DNA from: Mycteria americana
Taxonomy: Eukaryota > Chordata > Aves > Ciconiiformes > Ciconiidae
Direction: 5' to 3'
Length of the DNA: 64,000 nucleotides
NCBI RefSeq assembly: GCF_035582795.1
Contig: NC_134373.1
Coordinates: 17,072,001-17,136,000, forward strand
A program made the position numbers and the translations under genes. Below the pieces are notes generated by a model, which saw only the letters and a list, made by a program, of their open reading frames with translations, ran no database searches and had not been told where the DNA came from. Positions 44,625 to 57,243 of this stretch are shown one piece after another. Position 1 is the stretch's first letter. Each line of letters opens with the position of its first letter.

Positions 44625-45545
44625 TAGCTTGGTCAAACTTGTCCTCAAGAGGTCACTTAGTCCATTTCTTGCTTAAAGATAGAATCAACTGTATCTAAAC
44701 TGCTCCTGCCAGTCATTTGTCTAAACTTCGTTCTTAACCTCTGGTGATGCAGATCCACCACCTCCTTACACATACTGTCTTTATAGCTAGGTACTCCTCA
44801 CGTCTGAATTAGGTCTTCGTTACGGCAATTTAAGTTGCTCTCCATAACCACCAGACAGGACTACAACAATTGCCTTATTTCCTTTGCAGCAACTTTCTTC
44901 TATATCCAAAGATTATTCTTTCTTTCTTTCTTTCCTCTAATTTGTATTCTTTCCTTTCTGTCACTTTGCAGTGTTGTGCTTAAAACTGGATAAGGTACTC
45001 CAGCTGGGCTTTACTAGTGCTGAATTGAATGCGATGGCTTTACGTGCCATGTCTCCAACGCTTCTTTTTTTTTCCTTTTTTTAAACACACGCTCCTATTG
45101 TGACTGCTGTTCTATTTACTTCTCTTGCTGTGGCCTCGTATTGTTGATTCCTGGAAAGCATGTGATCCTCAGAGTGGCTACACCTTTTCTGAAGAACTGC
45201 TCCTCATCCAGTCTTTTTTTCCCCACGGATTTTTGCAGCTGACTATGCTTACCGAAGTGCTGTGCCTTGCAGTTCTCATTATTAAATTGCAGGCTATTTT
45301 TAAGGTCACTTCCTATATTTGCCCACGTCGCTTTGCATTCTAGTCCTGTCCTCCAGTGTGCCTACAACGCCCTCCTCCCCACTGTTACCTGCAAATGCGA
45401 TATTTATATGTTCTAGTCCAGTATCCACGTCAATAATGAAAACATCAATTACTAATGACTGCAGGATGGTCCTCTACAGACCCCCTCTACAAATTCTTCC
45501 AACCCGAAAGTGACCCACTAGTAACTACAGGTCACCATGGTGTTT
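44625..45545 (-). mobile_element. Old CR1 LINE 3' fragment (end of RT and 3' UTR)
   Basis: The plus strand reads as a diverged reverse complement of the CR1 3' end. It starts with a GGTCACTTAGTCC block near 44651 and passes through a GATGCAGATCCACCACCTCC block. Next come ACTCCAGCTGGGCTTTAC near 44997 and CTGCAAATGCG near 45390, the eroded counterpart of the RT FADDT box. It finishes with a block near 45425-45535 resembling the CR1 segment upstream of that box. The order of at least five blocks matches the element. Divergence is high, with many indels, so this is an old insertion. The terminal CR1 octamer repeat is not recognisable. Its orientation is the same as the host gene. Confidence 0.72.
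44916..44934. repeat. (TTCT)n microsatellite inside CR1 fragment
   Basis: Nearly five TTCT units lie within the old CR1 copy and probably expanded after insertion. Confidence 0.8.
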
Positions 45546-46307
45546 CAGCAAGGCAATCTCTCCCCCCTCATTTGTTTCTGAAAGTGATGCTTGCAACAGT
45601 AGTTTCAACGCTGTCAACTAAATCTGTATCTGAGTTCCTAAAAGATCTGGCCAGTCTGTTTTACAGTAAGTGCTCTAAAATTAACAACTGCTGCAGCCAC
45701 AGTTCTGAACTAGATAACAGTATAGTGCACTCTGCACAGGGAAAATTAATCCAAATTAATGCAAGCAGGCTAGGACTCGTTTATCACTAGCAGTTACTGG
45801 CTCAAAGTAAGGCATCAATTTAAAGTTACAGCATTGTTCCTGGCTAGCTCAATGGTATGCATGCTCCTGTCCTAGATGGCAGCTGGATATCCTTGCCCCT
45901 GCCTACTTAGCCCTGAACTCAGAAAACATGCTCAAGGTATTTTTCATGATGTCTGTATTACCTGTTTTGAAATGTTCCACATCCATGCAAGTCCTAGTTA
46001 CACCAGCTTCAGGAAATCTCCACACATCAGTTTTACGTGAAGTAGTCAACTCATTTTAAATAAAGGGTTTAATGTAGTCCAGCTGATTCTCTTATATTTG
46101 CACTTTGTTAATTTGAATTAAAATTAGGTGTCCCAAGTCTGTAAAAGTAAAGATCAAATCAAATCAGAGTAACTGAAACACACAGACAAATCAGTCTGAT
46201 GGGGAAGCATTCAGTGTGCTAGGACCTTGCCATACATACCATTTATCACAAACTAAATATGACAGGCTGGCAGTGGCAAGCAATGCACAGTTTGAATGTA
46301 AAAAGAA

Positions 46308-46324
46308 ATATATATATATATATA
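46308..46324. repeat. (AT)n microsatellite
   Basis: Seventeen bases of alternating A/T are flanked by GTAAAAAGAA and CATGGC. Confidence 0.85.
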
Positions 46325-48422
46325 CATGGCATATTTTAATCAGTTTTATCACAGAGCCTGAAGGGCCTTTGTACAGTTATACAAATGGATATCTGAAAAG
46401 CAGATTTGTCCTTAAGTCTGAGGACACATTACTTTGTGGTTTTTACAGATTTTTGCACAACAATGCTTAAAGAATTGTTTAAAAAACTGGTCCGGCTCGG
46501 GCTCTTCTATTGTTTCCAGATAAAATTTACACATAATGAGGGTCAGTCCTCTAACACCAGTAGCTGAGTGAAAAGTGTTTGAACTATTTCTACAACTCTA
46601 GAGTAGATAGACAGCTATGAATTTTTTTTTTTCATTTTGACAGTAATGCTAATGAAAACTGGTGAAAGATTTACAGGACCTTTTGACTAACATTCAGACA
46701 TTTAAGAGCATGTACGACAGCACTGCGGACACTGATTACACTAGTGCCTAACCTGCAAATCTGTAGGCATGAAAACTTACTGCTGTGAGTAGATATGTTG
46801 ATTTGTGTTGCATAACCCTGTCCTAATTATGCCACTGAGATTACTTGCATGAGAAATTCACTGTGTGGGGGTTGGTAAAAAACCTTGGTTTATAGCTTGC
46901 AAAGAGGTCGATACTAGCACAGGGAAAAAAAAAAAACTTGAGGCATTTTGAGTTAGTGGATGTCATCTACTCTCAACTGAAAAGCAAGTAATTTAAATAT
47001 TCTCACAATTCAAAACATTCAGGAGTTACACAATCTTCCACTGTTGCATTTTTTAAATAAAAGCATGTTAAATAACAGTGCACTTTAGCTCTTCTTAACA
47101 CTTAAATGTTTTACTGAAATGCCTTTCTAAATTTGTTTCATCCCTACTCCTTAGGCACTTTCACTGACTACTGGAAAATAAGGTAAAAGCCACTCTGCAC
47201 AGATAAAGATGGCAGAATCAGGCTGTTACTACAAGTGGACAGAAATACAAAAATGCCAGACTTCTGATTGTTGTGCTAAATTATACCACTCCTTCCTGCT
47301 CTGACCTAGACCATACTCTTCTGGTAAGAAAGAGGGAGGGAAGAAAGAGAATGGAAGAAAACACTTAGTAGAAATAATTCTAGATAAATCAAGGCTATCA
47401 CTAGGTATCTTTAAATCACTGCAAGCCACGGATTTATGTTCAGCAACTAACAATGAAGGAATTGCTTTAGAAGGAACCACAGGACTATGTTCAGAGCTAG
47501 ACAACACTAAAAAGTAGAATTTCAATATTCACTTGAGAGCTACTTCAAACATGTTCTTACAGGAGTTGTGAACCTCCTCATTGTATTTTTGTAACTGCAT
47601 CGGCAAACTTCTGTATAGGGAAGGAAGTGTTAGAAATAATCGTGTGGGTTTGTGTTCTCAGAACCATTCTGCAAACTTCAGCTTTCTTTTCTTGCAGCAT
47701 GCATTTATTGCACTCGGTGGTGAGAAAGTGCTGGGCAGGGAGAGACAATAAAAAGTATAATGTAACTATCAGAAGATACATTACCAAGTAGAGTTTGGGT
47801 GATGTTTTTTAAATTTTGCTCATTCAGCTTCAGCACAGGCATTTTTGCACATACTCCTAATCTACTGTCTCTTACATACCTTAATCAACTTCTTCTTATA
47901 TAGGGAACTATTTAGCGTTCACAGTTGGGGTTTTCACTGCAGAGGTGAAAACAAGCAAAACTGACATCTTTTTTTCCCTCAGTGAGACTCAATATTTAGC
48001 AATATGAAGACATTTGCCCAATAAGAAATTAACAGAATAAACACAAAACTGGGGGACTGCCATTGATCTGAAAAGTCAACAGCTTGACTGGAAAAAAAAA
48101 ATAGCACATGTGAATACTTGGGCACACGTTTGTGCTACTGTACAGGGGCCTGGTATTTGACTGCATTCAGAATATTCTTCCTCCTACTGATTTCAAAAAG
48201 GCAACAGAACTAACGCCTGGCTTTGACAAAGGAGAGATGGAAACTTATTACATTTGAGAGACAAAGGAATGGATTGACTTATTCATATCCTGGTGTGTCT
48301 GACAAAATGCTTTGTGTGAACAATGCCTACTCTGAAGGGAGGGAAGAAAAATCCAGCACTTAGTTTGAATCACCTATTTAAACCGTTTAAGCAAACTTGG
48401 ATGACTTTTTTTTTTCTTTTTT

Positions 48423-48434
48423 CCCCCCCCCCCC
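48423..48434. repeat. C homopolymer (12) after a T-rich tract
   Basis: A T-rich tract (48409-48422) runs straight into 12 C and then TCCC. In the UBE2E3 pre-mRNA sense this is a G run. It has no splice role that I can assign. Confidence 0.9.
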
Positions 48435-51400
48435 TCCCTAGGGAGCACTATGGAGTAATCACATGAATCTGCTTCACTTACTGACTGGAGTAGTCACCTC
48501 CATGGCAGAACTGGAGCAAACCACAGCTGTGCAGTAACATCTTCAACAGGCACAACTGTTTGCAGAGTAAATATTGGCCTATAACCTTACTGTAGATAGA
48601 GTGTGTGAACAAAAGGAAGGCTTCTACCAGCTTAGCTGCGGCACCTTCCTCGCTAACACAAGGCTGCATTAGCTCAAATCCAGCGCTACCTCTGCACGTG
48701 GAAGAGCCTGCACCACCAGCACAATTGTTCATTGCTCCTCACTGTTTCAGACGGCTCAATTGAAATAGCTTAAATTGCTGGTCTGAAGAATACCTTCACA
48801 ATATTGCTTTAAATACATACTGCAATGCTTCCCCACTGATGGGGTAATAACCACAGTGAGACAGTTACAAACATCTGGATTCATGGGTCCATAACTAAAC
48901 CAGTAATAGCATTCGTCTGCCAGGGCTTTGCAGGCATTTTTCTCTGTGTCAAACTCCAGACCGTGGGGTTGGGTTGGCAACACTCTGCAGCGTAGAATTA
49001 GCCCAAGATGTGGCAGTAATGAAAGGGACAAATGCAGTCCTCAGGAAGCAGAAGAATCCTGTATTAAAACAAAACCCCTACATGTCTTGCTCCCATTGTG
49101 CTCAGTACACATACTTTGGAGTGTTATTTTAAAATAAGTGATTTTAAAATGAACTACTCATAAATTATCAACCTACTTGAAAGCCTAGGAGAGGCTACAA
49201 ACAGCAAAATCATCAACTGCTACCTTTCGTAGTATTGCTCAAGAAATCACACTAGTATATATTAGCATACAAGGCCTGAAAATAAATAGTAATTGAGATA
49301 GTAATCCCTATTAAGGAAAATCTTTTCAACAGACCTATTGGGTCAGGCACTCACTAGCTAGAGGATGAGACAGAGCAGGGAGCCTTTGGGACAATCCAAG
49401 CAGCTCTCCCTTGGTAAGAATTCCTATTTCCCAGCAGCTACGAAGGAGGAAAGTTGTCTCTCTGACCCGTGCTCTAAGGCACGTGTTTTGTCTGGCCCTT
49501 CTTCTTTTTTTTTGTTATTAACCACTTGCTTACAGATGTCTGATCTTGAATTTAACAAAGAGAAGAGATTAAAGCCACCTGACAGAATGGACTGTAAAAT
49601 GCTTAAATTCTCCCACTTGCATGGGAAAGATGCACTAACTTAACTCACCTCTTTTTAAGCCACATGAATTAAGCTCTGCGTGCATACACTGATTTTGGTG
49701 TTTGCTTTCATTTCCTACAAAGTTTATACCAAACTGAATTTGTTGTAAAACTAATGTATAAACTAAGCTGGCATGGGTGTTACTAAATTTACTTAATACT
49801 GGGTTGAACTTCAAAAACTTTCCCATGAAGATGAACAACGATTAATTTTGGAATGGAAATGAGGAGGAGTGAGGAAAGAAGACAAGGGAGTACATATTTT
49901 CACTATTGTGGATCAGGAGGGCAGCCAGGAACAGCTCAAGGAAGCTGCTACAAATCACGGTACCCCTGGGAACGGCCTCACTTGTGCCAGCCCTAAAATG
50001 CAGGAAGTACAACGGCCCCGGAGCCGGCTGTGCCCTGCTCCACCTGAGCTGCAGCCTCCAAGCTGGGCAGGTCAGAACAGCAGCCTCAGATATAACCTTA
50101 ACTACAGAGCAGCGACCTCTGATCTAAACAGTTGTATGCCATGAACTGAAAATAGTTATTCCAGATATGTCAAACCTATTTAAGAGCATCTCTGCAGCCC
50201 AGATTTACCACACATTATGTGCAAAATCTTTGCAGCATTTTCCTCAGAATGTATAACGGTGGGGTTTGGCACACTTCCATACCTTGAAGTACGCATAAGC
50301 ACTTGGCCATGGTTTGAAATTGAGCTGCCTAGGAGCAATAGGGCCAAGACCTTTTTAGCTTTGCTTTATGCTATTAAAAGCACAAAAGAAATTAAATACA
50401 GCAGACTGCACCAAGTAGCACAGCTTTGAGTTAAGCCAGCAAAAGCAAGAAAAAACAGGATCAAGATACCTGTGTCCTCAGTTTACCTATCTGTCCTAGT
50501 GCTACGGTGCATGTTGGACAGTAACTGCCTCGTTTCAGGCTCTTCTGTTGGACAGGAGAAAACATGAGGAGAAAGCAGTACTTAATTTCCCTCCAACACC
50601 TTTAGTGGCTTAAGACCAAATCTAATTTTATTGTTTCTGATGTTCTATCTTTCTTGGAAATCACACCGAAATCACAGGAATTTAGAGTATTACTGTATGT
50701 TAAACAGTAAAGCTATCAGCATAAAGATATTAAGTTTTATGCTTGGTACCCCCAAGATGCAGTTCATATTCACTGCTCACTAACATGACAACGTGATGCA
50801 TGACAACACAATTTTTCTAACAGTTCATTGTCCAATTAACAGAATCAGAAATCAATCTCTACTGTTGAGACAAGCAAGCAAAAACCTGCTATTTAGACAT
50901 TTTTACTGTGCCTGTCATTCTGCTATCCCAGTGCCTAAAACAGAAGTTAATGCGCAGCCCAGGCCTGCTCAGCACACCCAGGAACGGGGCTCTCTTGGGG
51001 CATTTTTATAAACAGCTGTTATAGCAATAGATGTGACTGTGGGAAAGTTAACTGCTGAGGAAACCCACACCTCTTTTGCATGAGAATCACAGTGCAACCA
51101 GTCGGTGTCATTTTAAAGGAGCTAAGTCAGCCTCAGATCACCCCGACGGAGCGACTCCACGTGCAGGTACACTGGCAGGTGAGAAGTGGCAGCAGCCATC
51201 AGTGTCTAACATGATGCGGAGAGTTCAACATACTCTTCAGTATTTGTACTGTATCCTGTTAAAGTAACAATGTTTCATATGTGCCATTATCATATTTAAA
51301 AAACTGCTAATTTTGTATCGCATATGTAACTGGGTAACCAGAAGGACTATCAACGTCCAAGAGCATCGGTTGGCCGTTGTATTCTTGTGAAGCCTGCAAC

Positions 51401-52440
51401 ATGTGGACTGCAAATGATAAGGATGTGCTCTAGAACTGGAGGAGAAACAACTTTGCATGAAGAAATCTCTTTGGGAGAACTTATGACACAAGGGTTTTTA
51501 TTTTTGAAGCACATGTGAATATGCCCAAGTTATACAGGCTTTTAAATGTTTTTCTTTACAAATTCCTTTTCTTTTACAAGAAATGTAATAAGTAGCGTTC
51601 TGCTGCTTGTGCATGCCGAGCAATGAAGAGGTGTCATATGCCTGCTGTGTCAGCCTGTTGCCTAATCTGTGCTACTGCACCCTATATGAAAGCATGTTAG
51701 AAGCTTCACCCGCTCTGCACGTAACATACAGCTGCATTTACCTCCTGATACCAGAAAGGCTCCTTCCAACAAGTCAGTTCCAATGTAACAGTAATCCTTC
51801 GGGCACTGAAACTCTGTTCAATCTATTCATCCTGAAAACCCAGAATTTCTGTTACAGAAGCTGATATCTCTTGTAAATATTTTTTATTTTGCAAAAGGTA
51901 AAAGTGTGCTCATCATACAGTTGCTATTGAGTAAAAGGGTTAAATTCCTCTTAAAAAAATACTTATGGGAACAGAAGCACTGACTTCCTCACTGGCAAAA
52001 AAAAAATCTTTTCCCCTATGCTCTGTAGGAGAGAAACTTGAATAATTTTAGGTGCATTGGGGGGGTTTCATCATTCTCAACAGCATTCCTGGGCATCTGG
52101 TAGTACCAGCTCACAAGAAAAACTCTCTGCAATACTCTTTTGCTAATACGAGAGGAACATGCTTTCCCAAGGAGCTAAATATCAGATGGTATTGGAGAGT
52201 GTGAGGGGGGAGGTTTCTCTTTCTAAAAGCCAAGCTGTAACTTGCTGTACCCGAAACTGCTACAATTATCTTTTTGGCAACTATAAGGCAAAGTGTTGGT
52301 ATTCTATTTCATTTAAATACTTTCTCTCCTACCATACCCCCTTTGAGGGTCCAAGTATAAAGTGCATGACCAACACAGAACCAGATCCCCATAATTTATT
52401 AAAAGTTATTTAAAACAGTTATTTAAAAACAAGACAAAAC

Positions 52441-52470
52441 CTCTCCCCCATCCCCCCCACCCCCCCCCCA
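52441..52470. repeat. C-rich tract (G-quadruplex-prone on minus strand)
   Basis: C runs of 5, 7 and 10 are separated by single A or AT interruptions, followed by AAACACC. In the transcribed sense of UBE2E3 these become long G runs about 1.2 kb upstream in coordinate of the second coding exon. Confidence 0.85.
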
Positions 52471-53627
52471 AACACCGAACCCAACAGATATTTGCTCTCT
52501 CGACAGAGCTTGCCTCTATTGAAGAGGGAGAGCCACTGACCCTGCATGCAAATACATCAGACAGATACATAGGCAATCTACAGCACAGTCCTCAGGGTAA
52601 GACACCTTTACCACAAATTCAATAAAACACAGCTCTGGTTAGTCTCTGCTCTCACAGACTAGTCAGATAGGAGAACAACTCACATTTTACTGAATTCGCA
52701 AGACCTGCACCAAACCTTTCCAACTATTCAAAAAGCCAAATAATTCCAACATAAAATCAGCAAACACTTCCAGCGTTTTTCTAAACATGTACAAGGCTCA
52801 CTGTTACACATGAGCTATCAATCTGAAGATACCCTGGAGTCGGAAATCTTACTGAGATGCATCAAGCAACATTATTTAAATGTAGCTTTACTGCAAATCT
52901 GAACACTGGATACTCACAGCTAATGAGAATTTTTATGCATCCTTTAAACAAAAGTAAAACATGCAAAAGATTTAAAGAAATTAGCTAGCTATGCTACTAT
53001 TTAACGTTCCTACAGATCAAGTGCTCCAGTTACCGTCACTTTATCTAAGACTAAAACACTCAATCTTCCAAGCTTACAATTTCATTTTCTAAAACCTAAC
53101 AGAAGCGTCTCCCAAGTTGGGAACTTCCTTAAAAATATTCTCTATCAAGAGACTACAACTTTGACCAACAGACACATAAATTTAAAGGCAATACTTCAGC
53201 TTATCTAACTGTTAAGCAACATACTAAGAGAAAGCACATAAAAATCACATATGGTTCTTTACCTTTACTTCGGAATGAAGTGATAACTCTATAAACCTAG
53301 CACTCAAAAAGCCAGTTCAAACTACATTAAGTTGAAAAGATTCAGTGTATTTTGAAGTTCATATAATTAATGTTTCATGAAGGCAGTGACCAGCTACGAA
53401 AAACAAACTGAATACACTTTACTACGTACAACAATCACTAATGACTACGCCTCCAACATGCAGACAAAATAGCAAACTTCAATATCGAACGTTCCCTGTG
53501 CTTGTTCAATCTGCTGTATGCAATTTTTGTCTAGCAGTCACCGGTCGTAAACACTAAGTTTCCCATTTGTTAGCCTGAGCACATTAATCTCCTACCACCG
53601 TCCACAATTTAAGAAGCTGTTACATAC

Positions 53628-53678
53628 CTGCAGTTAGGAGGAGGATCAAGGGTTATTTCAGCTAGCTCCTTCTGGATT
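53628..53678 (-). CDS. UBE2E3: UBE2E3 second coding exon, residues 65-82
   Basis: This 51-nt exon was too short to stand out as an ORF. It completes Arg65, encodes IQKELAEITLDPPPNC (residues 66-81) and gives two bases of Ser82. This is helix 1 of the UBC fold, which in E2s contributes to E1 and E3 contact, plus the loop before beta strand 1. The acceptor is CATTTCACCAACAG|A and the donor is TGCAG|GTATGTA, both canonical. Phase 2 at both ends matches the flanking exons. The intron between this exon and the next coding exon is about 50 kb. Confidence 0.95.
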
Positions 53679-53743
53679 CTGTTGGTGAAATGAGAACAGA
53701 CACAAAGCATTTGAGATAGTCTATAGAATAAATCAGGGAATTA

Positions 53744-53760
53744 CACTGCCCTCTACCACC
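53744..53760 (-). promoter_or_regulatory. Candidate CTCF site next to second coding exon
   Basis: The plus strand has CACTGCCCTCTACCACC. The minus strand GGTGGTAGAGGGCAGTG matches the AGAGGGCAGTG half of the CTCF consensus very well but differs in the first three core positions. It lies 66 bp from the exon's acceptor side. Inferred from motif only. Confidence 0.35.
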
Positions 53761-54021
53761 ATGCAGTTAAATGCAAGATTGGCTTTGCCTTCAGTAATGC
53801 TAACATGGCTGCTTCCTCTTTGTTCTCAGAGGCATAACCCAAATCCCACAGCTGAGAAACTTTGCAGCTTTTTTCCTGCTCCACACTGTATGTAAACAGA
53901 ACACTTACAACTGAGTTGGGTAGAAATTTCCCACAAGTATTCAGGAAAGTAACTCTTTTTCACATCCAAGCACTTTTTACCAGAGAGATTTTCTTTGCAA
54001 GCTAATATGCAAATGAGGCAA

Positions 54022-54034
54022 GGGGGGGGGGGGG
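54022..54034. repeat. G homopolymer (13)
   Basis: A run of 13 G in the intron between the first two coding exons. Confidence 0.9.
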
Positions 54035-55835
54035 CTGCACAGGCAGATTTGACAATGACTTTAAACCAGCGCTGCAGACCTGTGACTGAGGCTGAAGAAG
54101 TGAACCGCGCTGGCAGCAGACACACTCTTTTCACAATATTTTACCTACTACTTTGCAGTGTGTTTAAAAAGTTGATTTGCAGGTCTGCCAGGCTGTCTCT
54201 GTTACTGGAGTAATCTCTCTGGATCAACTTTGCTTCTCTCCACACCTTCTGCTGCCTTTCCCCCCCCAACCTTATACAGTAGCTGTATTAACATGATAAA
54301 AAGTCATATAATAACTTGAAATAATCTGTGCTTAGCATTACTCTATTACAACCATTCCCACAGTGTTAAGATCCAGAGGAGGAATACCGAAAACTTTTTG
54401 ACAATTTGATAGTTTATTCAGGTACATAAGAGGTGTAATTTCAAAAGACGCATAGTAAATTCCTCCTAAAAATATCAAATAAGCCTTCTCTTCAGAAGAG
54501 GAGCTATACAGGCAAGACTGTGAAATTTCATGTGAATAGCAAGTGTTAAAATACGAGCTAACAGAAACTGCTCTGCACGCTCTTGCACTAGTACCAGTAA
54601 GTTCAGTCAGACTACTCAGCTATCCGAGGTGTACGGAATTAGACTTGCAACAATTAAGTGAAATAAAGGCAAAAGGGGAAAGCTCAGTCTCGGAAGCCTG
54701 CATCTCAGGCTTTTCAAAAAAGTTAAGTAATAGCAAGTTACAAAGCCTACATAGTAGTTCCAGAACTTTTCTTTCTTTAGCCAGTCCTATTTCAAAGGGT
54801 TTCTTTAACAAGCTCAAAAGTCATCAAAGCCACCCAGTCATACTCTTGCAGCAATTTTAACACATTTCAAAAGTATTTACTGAATTTAAGTCCAATACAA
54901 AATTACTAAAGTGTTCCTAAAAGTTAGAACTACAGTATTCATGCTGAATAAGCAAAACTTGAAGCTACTACGGCTACTCTACAGCTTTTCTTGCTACGGG
55001 ATATTTGTAAATGTTTGTAAAGAAAAGCAGCTCCAGGGAAAGGACTGGGAAGTTACGTTTCATCTCCAAAGACCACTGGAATCAAGGGATTTAAAGTTTG
55101 CTTATTTCACGCAGCTGAACTGACAGAAAATTATCAGACTGCATGTCTTAAGAGCTGGACTGCCAGTAACCTTATATGCAAATAAAAATGCAACAGATAT
55201 AACTAAACAAGGTTTCTGAAGATTTTGGTATTTAAAGGTAGAGGCTACCTGTAGAACCCCATGGTCTGAATCTGCAGATCCTAAGGGAGAAAACTCGCCC
55301 AAGTTTCTCGTAAAAGAACTGCAGAATGAACCGATTACTTCAAGGTGTCTAAGGCTCTCCTCTGCATTGACATGAAAAGCTAGTCATAAGGACCACAGAA
55401 GCCACTGGGGTTTTGTGACTTCTTTAATTAAAGAGCATCGCTTGTCGTCAGTCTACAGACCATAATAAAACACACCAGGAGGACTCCACCCTATACCAAT
55501 CAGGCATGGAAACCTAACTCTGAAAGAGACAGCCGAAGCTGACACTCTCTCGTGCATTTTTGCAAATACGAAACGTATTTAGGTGCCCCCCCAGCCAACC
55601 CGTAAGTTACCAAGTTCTCAAACAACCCTTCAAAAGATGTATGACAAGTCTGTGTAATTATCACCCCAATAAGACCTGGATGAATGAAGACCTCCTGTAC
55701 CACAAAAGTTGGTACTTCACTCTTTTCCACATAGCTTTACAAGAAGCAGCGCTCTGCCTTGAAAAGCGCAACGCAAGTACTGTGACTCAAAATACCGTGC
55801 AAAAATACTATGGAATGTTTGACTGTGCCCTTTAC

Positions 55836-56029
55836 CTTTTAGCACTAGTAGATAGCTTAGCAGTAGTCTTGCTGGATAGTTTGGTGTTCTTCTTCTGCTG
55901 GGTGGCAGAGGGTTTTCGTTCTTCTTGCTCTTCGGGTTCAGGTGCAGGTGGATCCCTCTGATCGGCATCTGAACTACCGCTGCTGGTACTTGGACTTTCA
56001 TCGTCTGACCTCTGCCTATCACTGGACAT
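55836..56029 (-). CDS. UBE2E3: UBE2E3 first coding exon: start codon and N-terminal tail, residues 1-65
   Basis: The ATG is at 56029-56027, with A at -3 (CACGATG). The exon encodes residues 1-64 and two bases of codon 65. The tail is rich in Ser and acidic residues (about 1-40) and then Lys/Ser/Thr (about 41-65, including KKNTKLSSKTTAK). In this family such tails lie outside the catalytic fold and affect localisation and chain specificity. The donor reads AAAAG|GTAAAG on the minus strand. The upstream acceptor is a strong pyrimidine tract ending AAAAAAG at 56040-56039, so the exon probably starts at 56038 with nine bases of 5' UTR. Against my memory of the human protein the only visible change is Pro at residue 28, where human has Ala. 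Confidence 0.96.
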
Positions 56030-56580
56030 CGTGAGGAACTTTTTTGGGGAAGGAGGAGAAAAGAGGCAGAGTTAATACAACAGGCAGGACTCTCTCTTGC
56101 CATTCCCCACGTTCCAGAGAACACTTGAATCGGTGACTACTCCGTTTCAGTGAGAAATTAACCAAAATATACTTCTTTGTCTCGTCCCCAAGGGCTGCAG
56201 TTTGACAGCTACAAAGCAATATTTACACTTCTGAAAATACAGATATTTCCAATTTTTAAACCCACTCGCATTTTTTTCATACTTTAAACAATATGCCAAT
56301 TGTCGACTTGGTTCTAAGGCATGAGACAGATTTAGCAGGGTACTTAGGCAATGAACATTAATAACTTATGACACATTGTAAATAACAGACCTCACTGAAA
56401 ATGTTTTTTGAAAAGTCACTAATGCCCTGTAAATATTTACACTGGAGCAGCGCATTTTATTGGGTCCAAACGCCAGATCCCCCCTCTCCCCCTCTCTCCG
56501 AGAAAATATATTGCCAATAACACTTGGGTTGATTTCAGATGGAAACGTACACTTGCTCTGTGCATTTAAAGGGCTGGGCC

Positions 56581-56648
56581 GGGGGGGGGGGGGGGGGGGA
56601 ACGACGACGGACGACGAGGGTTTTTTGTTGTTGTCGTTGTTTTTTTTA
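56581..56648. repeat. G19 homopolymer with ACG and GTT repeats
   Basis: Nineteen consecutive G (56581-56599) are followed by imperfect ACG units, GAGGG, a T run and GTTGTTGTCGTTG. It lies at the edge of the CpG island in the proposed first intron. Homopolymers this long are unstable and often mis-sequenced, so the exact length is uncertain. Confidence 0.85.
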
Positions 56649-56985
56649 AAAGGGAAAAACCCCAAGATGCGTTTAAAGCAACTCGGGCAGCAGCAGCCCC
56701 GGTTATTTACATGGCCAGCAGCGAGCACTGCATTTGGCCAGCACAGAGCTGCCGGAGGGGGAAGAAGCATAATTCAAACTGCACCTTCTGCACGGCTCTC
56801 CCCGCCGCCGCTCCCCGCGCAGCTCCACCAGGCAGACCGACATTTTTCCGCCGCCCGGGGGGGGGCGGGGGGAGGAGGGGGCTGCCCCGGCGGCCGGGGG
56901 GGGCCGAGGAGGAGCGCGGCGGGGAGCTGCGGCAGGGCTGGAGGCGGCCGCCCGCCCGCCCGGCCGCGCTTTGTGGGGAGAGCCC

Positions 56986-57030
56986 GGCGCGGCGCGGCGC
57001 GGCTCGGCGCGGCTGGGCTCGGCGCGGCGG
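56986..57030. repeat. GC pentanucleotide array, (GGCGC/GGCTC)n
   Basis: Nine consecutive 5-bp units of the form GGCKS lie in the CpG island, on the gene-body side of the proposed first exon. They create long open frames in several phases that are not evidence of coding. Confidence 0.88.
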
Positions 57031-57243
57031 GCGGCGGCGGCTCGCCCGGCCCCGCACCGCACCGTGCGTGTGCACCAAGTGAGGCGTGAACTCGGGCCGG
57101 CTCCGCGCCCCCGGCCGCCGCCAGGCAGCGAGCGCCGAAAACAAGAACAAAGCTCCTCTACCAGCCCCCCCGCCTCCTCCCCGCCTCCCCCCACCGCGCT
57201 CGCCCAGCCGCCGCGGCAGCCGCCTCGCCCGCCTCTCCCTTAC

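Larger units (their letters stand above)
53679..55835 (-). other. UBE2E3: UBE2E3 intron between first and second coding exons
   Basis: This 2,157-bp intron has a GTAAAG donor and an acceptor ending CACCAACAG. It contains a 13-base G run (54022-54034) and a CTCF-like site near its 3' end. No other gene is visible. Confidence 0.85.
56039..57243 (-). other. UBE2E3: UBE2E3 first intron (proposed)
   Basis: The proposed first intron runs from the donor in the CpG island to the acceptor just before the start codon (pyrimidine tract CTCTTTTCTCCTCCTTCCCC). It includes the island's 3' shoulder, a 19-base G homopolymer and a GC pentanucleotide array. The left boundary is well supported. The right boundary depends on the first-exon call. 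Confidence 0.6.

Noticed and set aside
50468..50495. CTGTGTCCTCAGTTTACC, like the 3' CORE-downstream part of a MIR element
   Set aside because: Only about 25 bp match and neither the upstream core nor the tRNA head can be seen, so it is too short to call.
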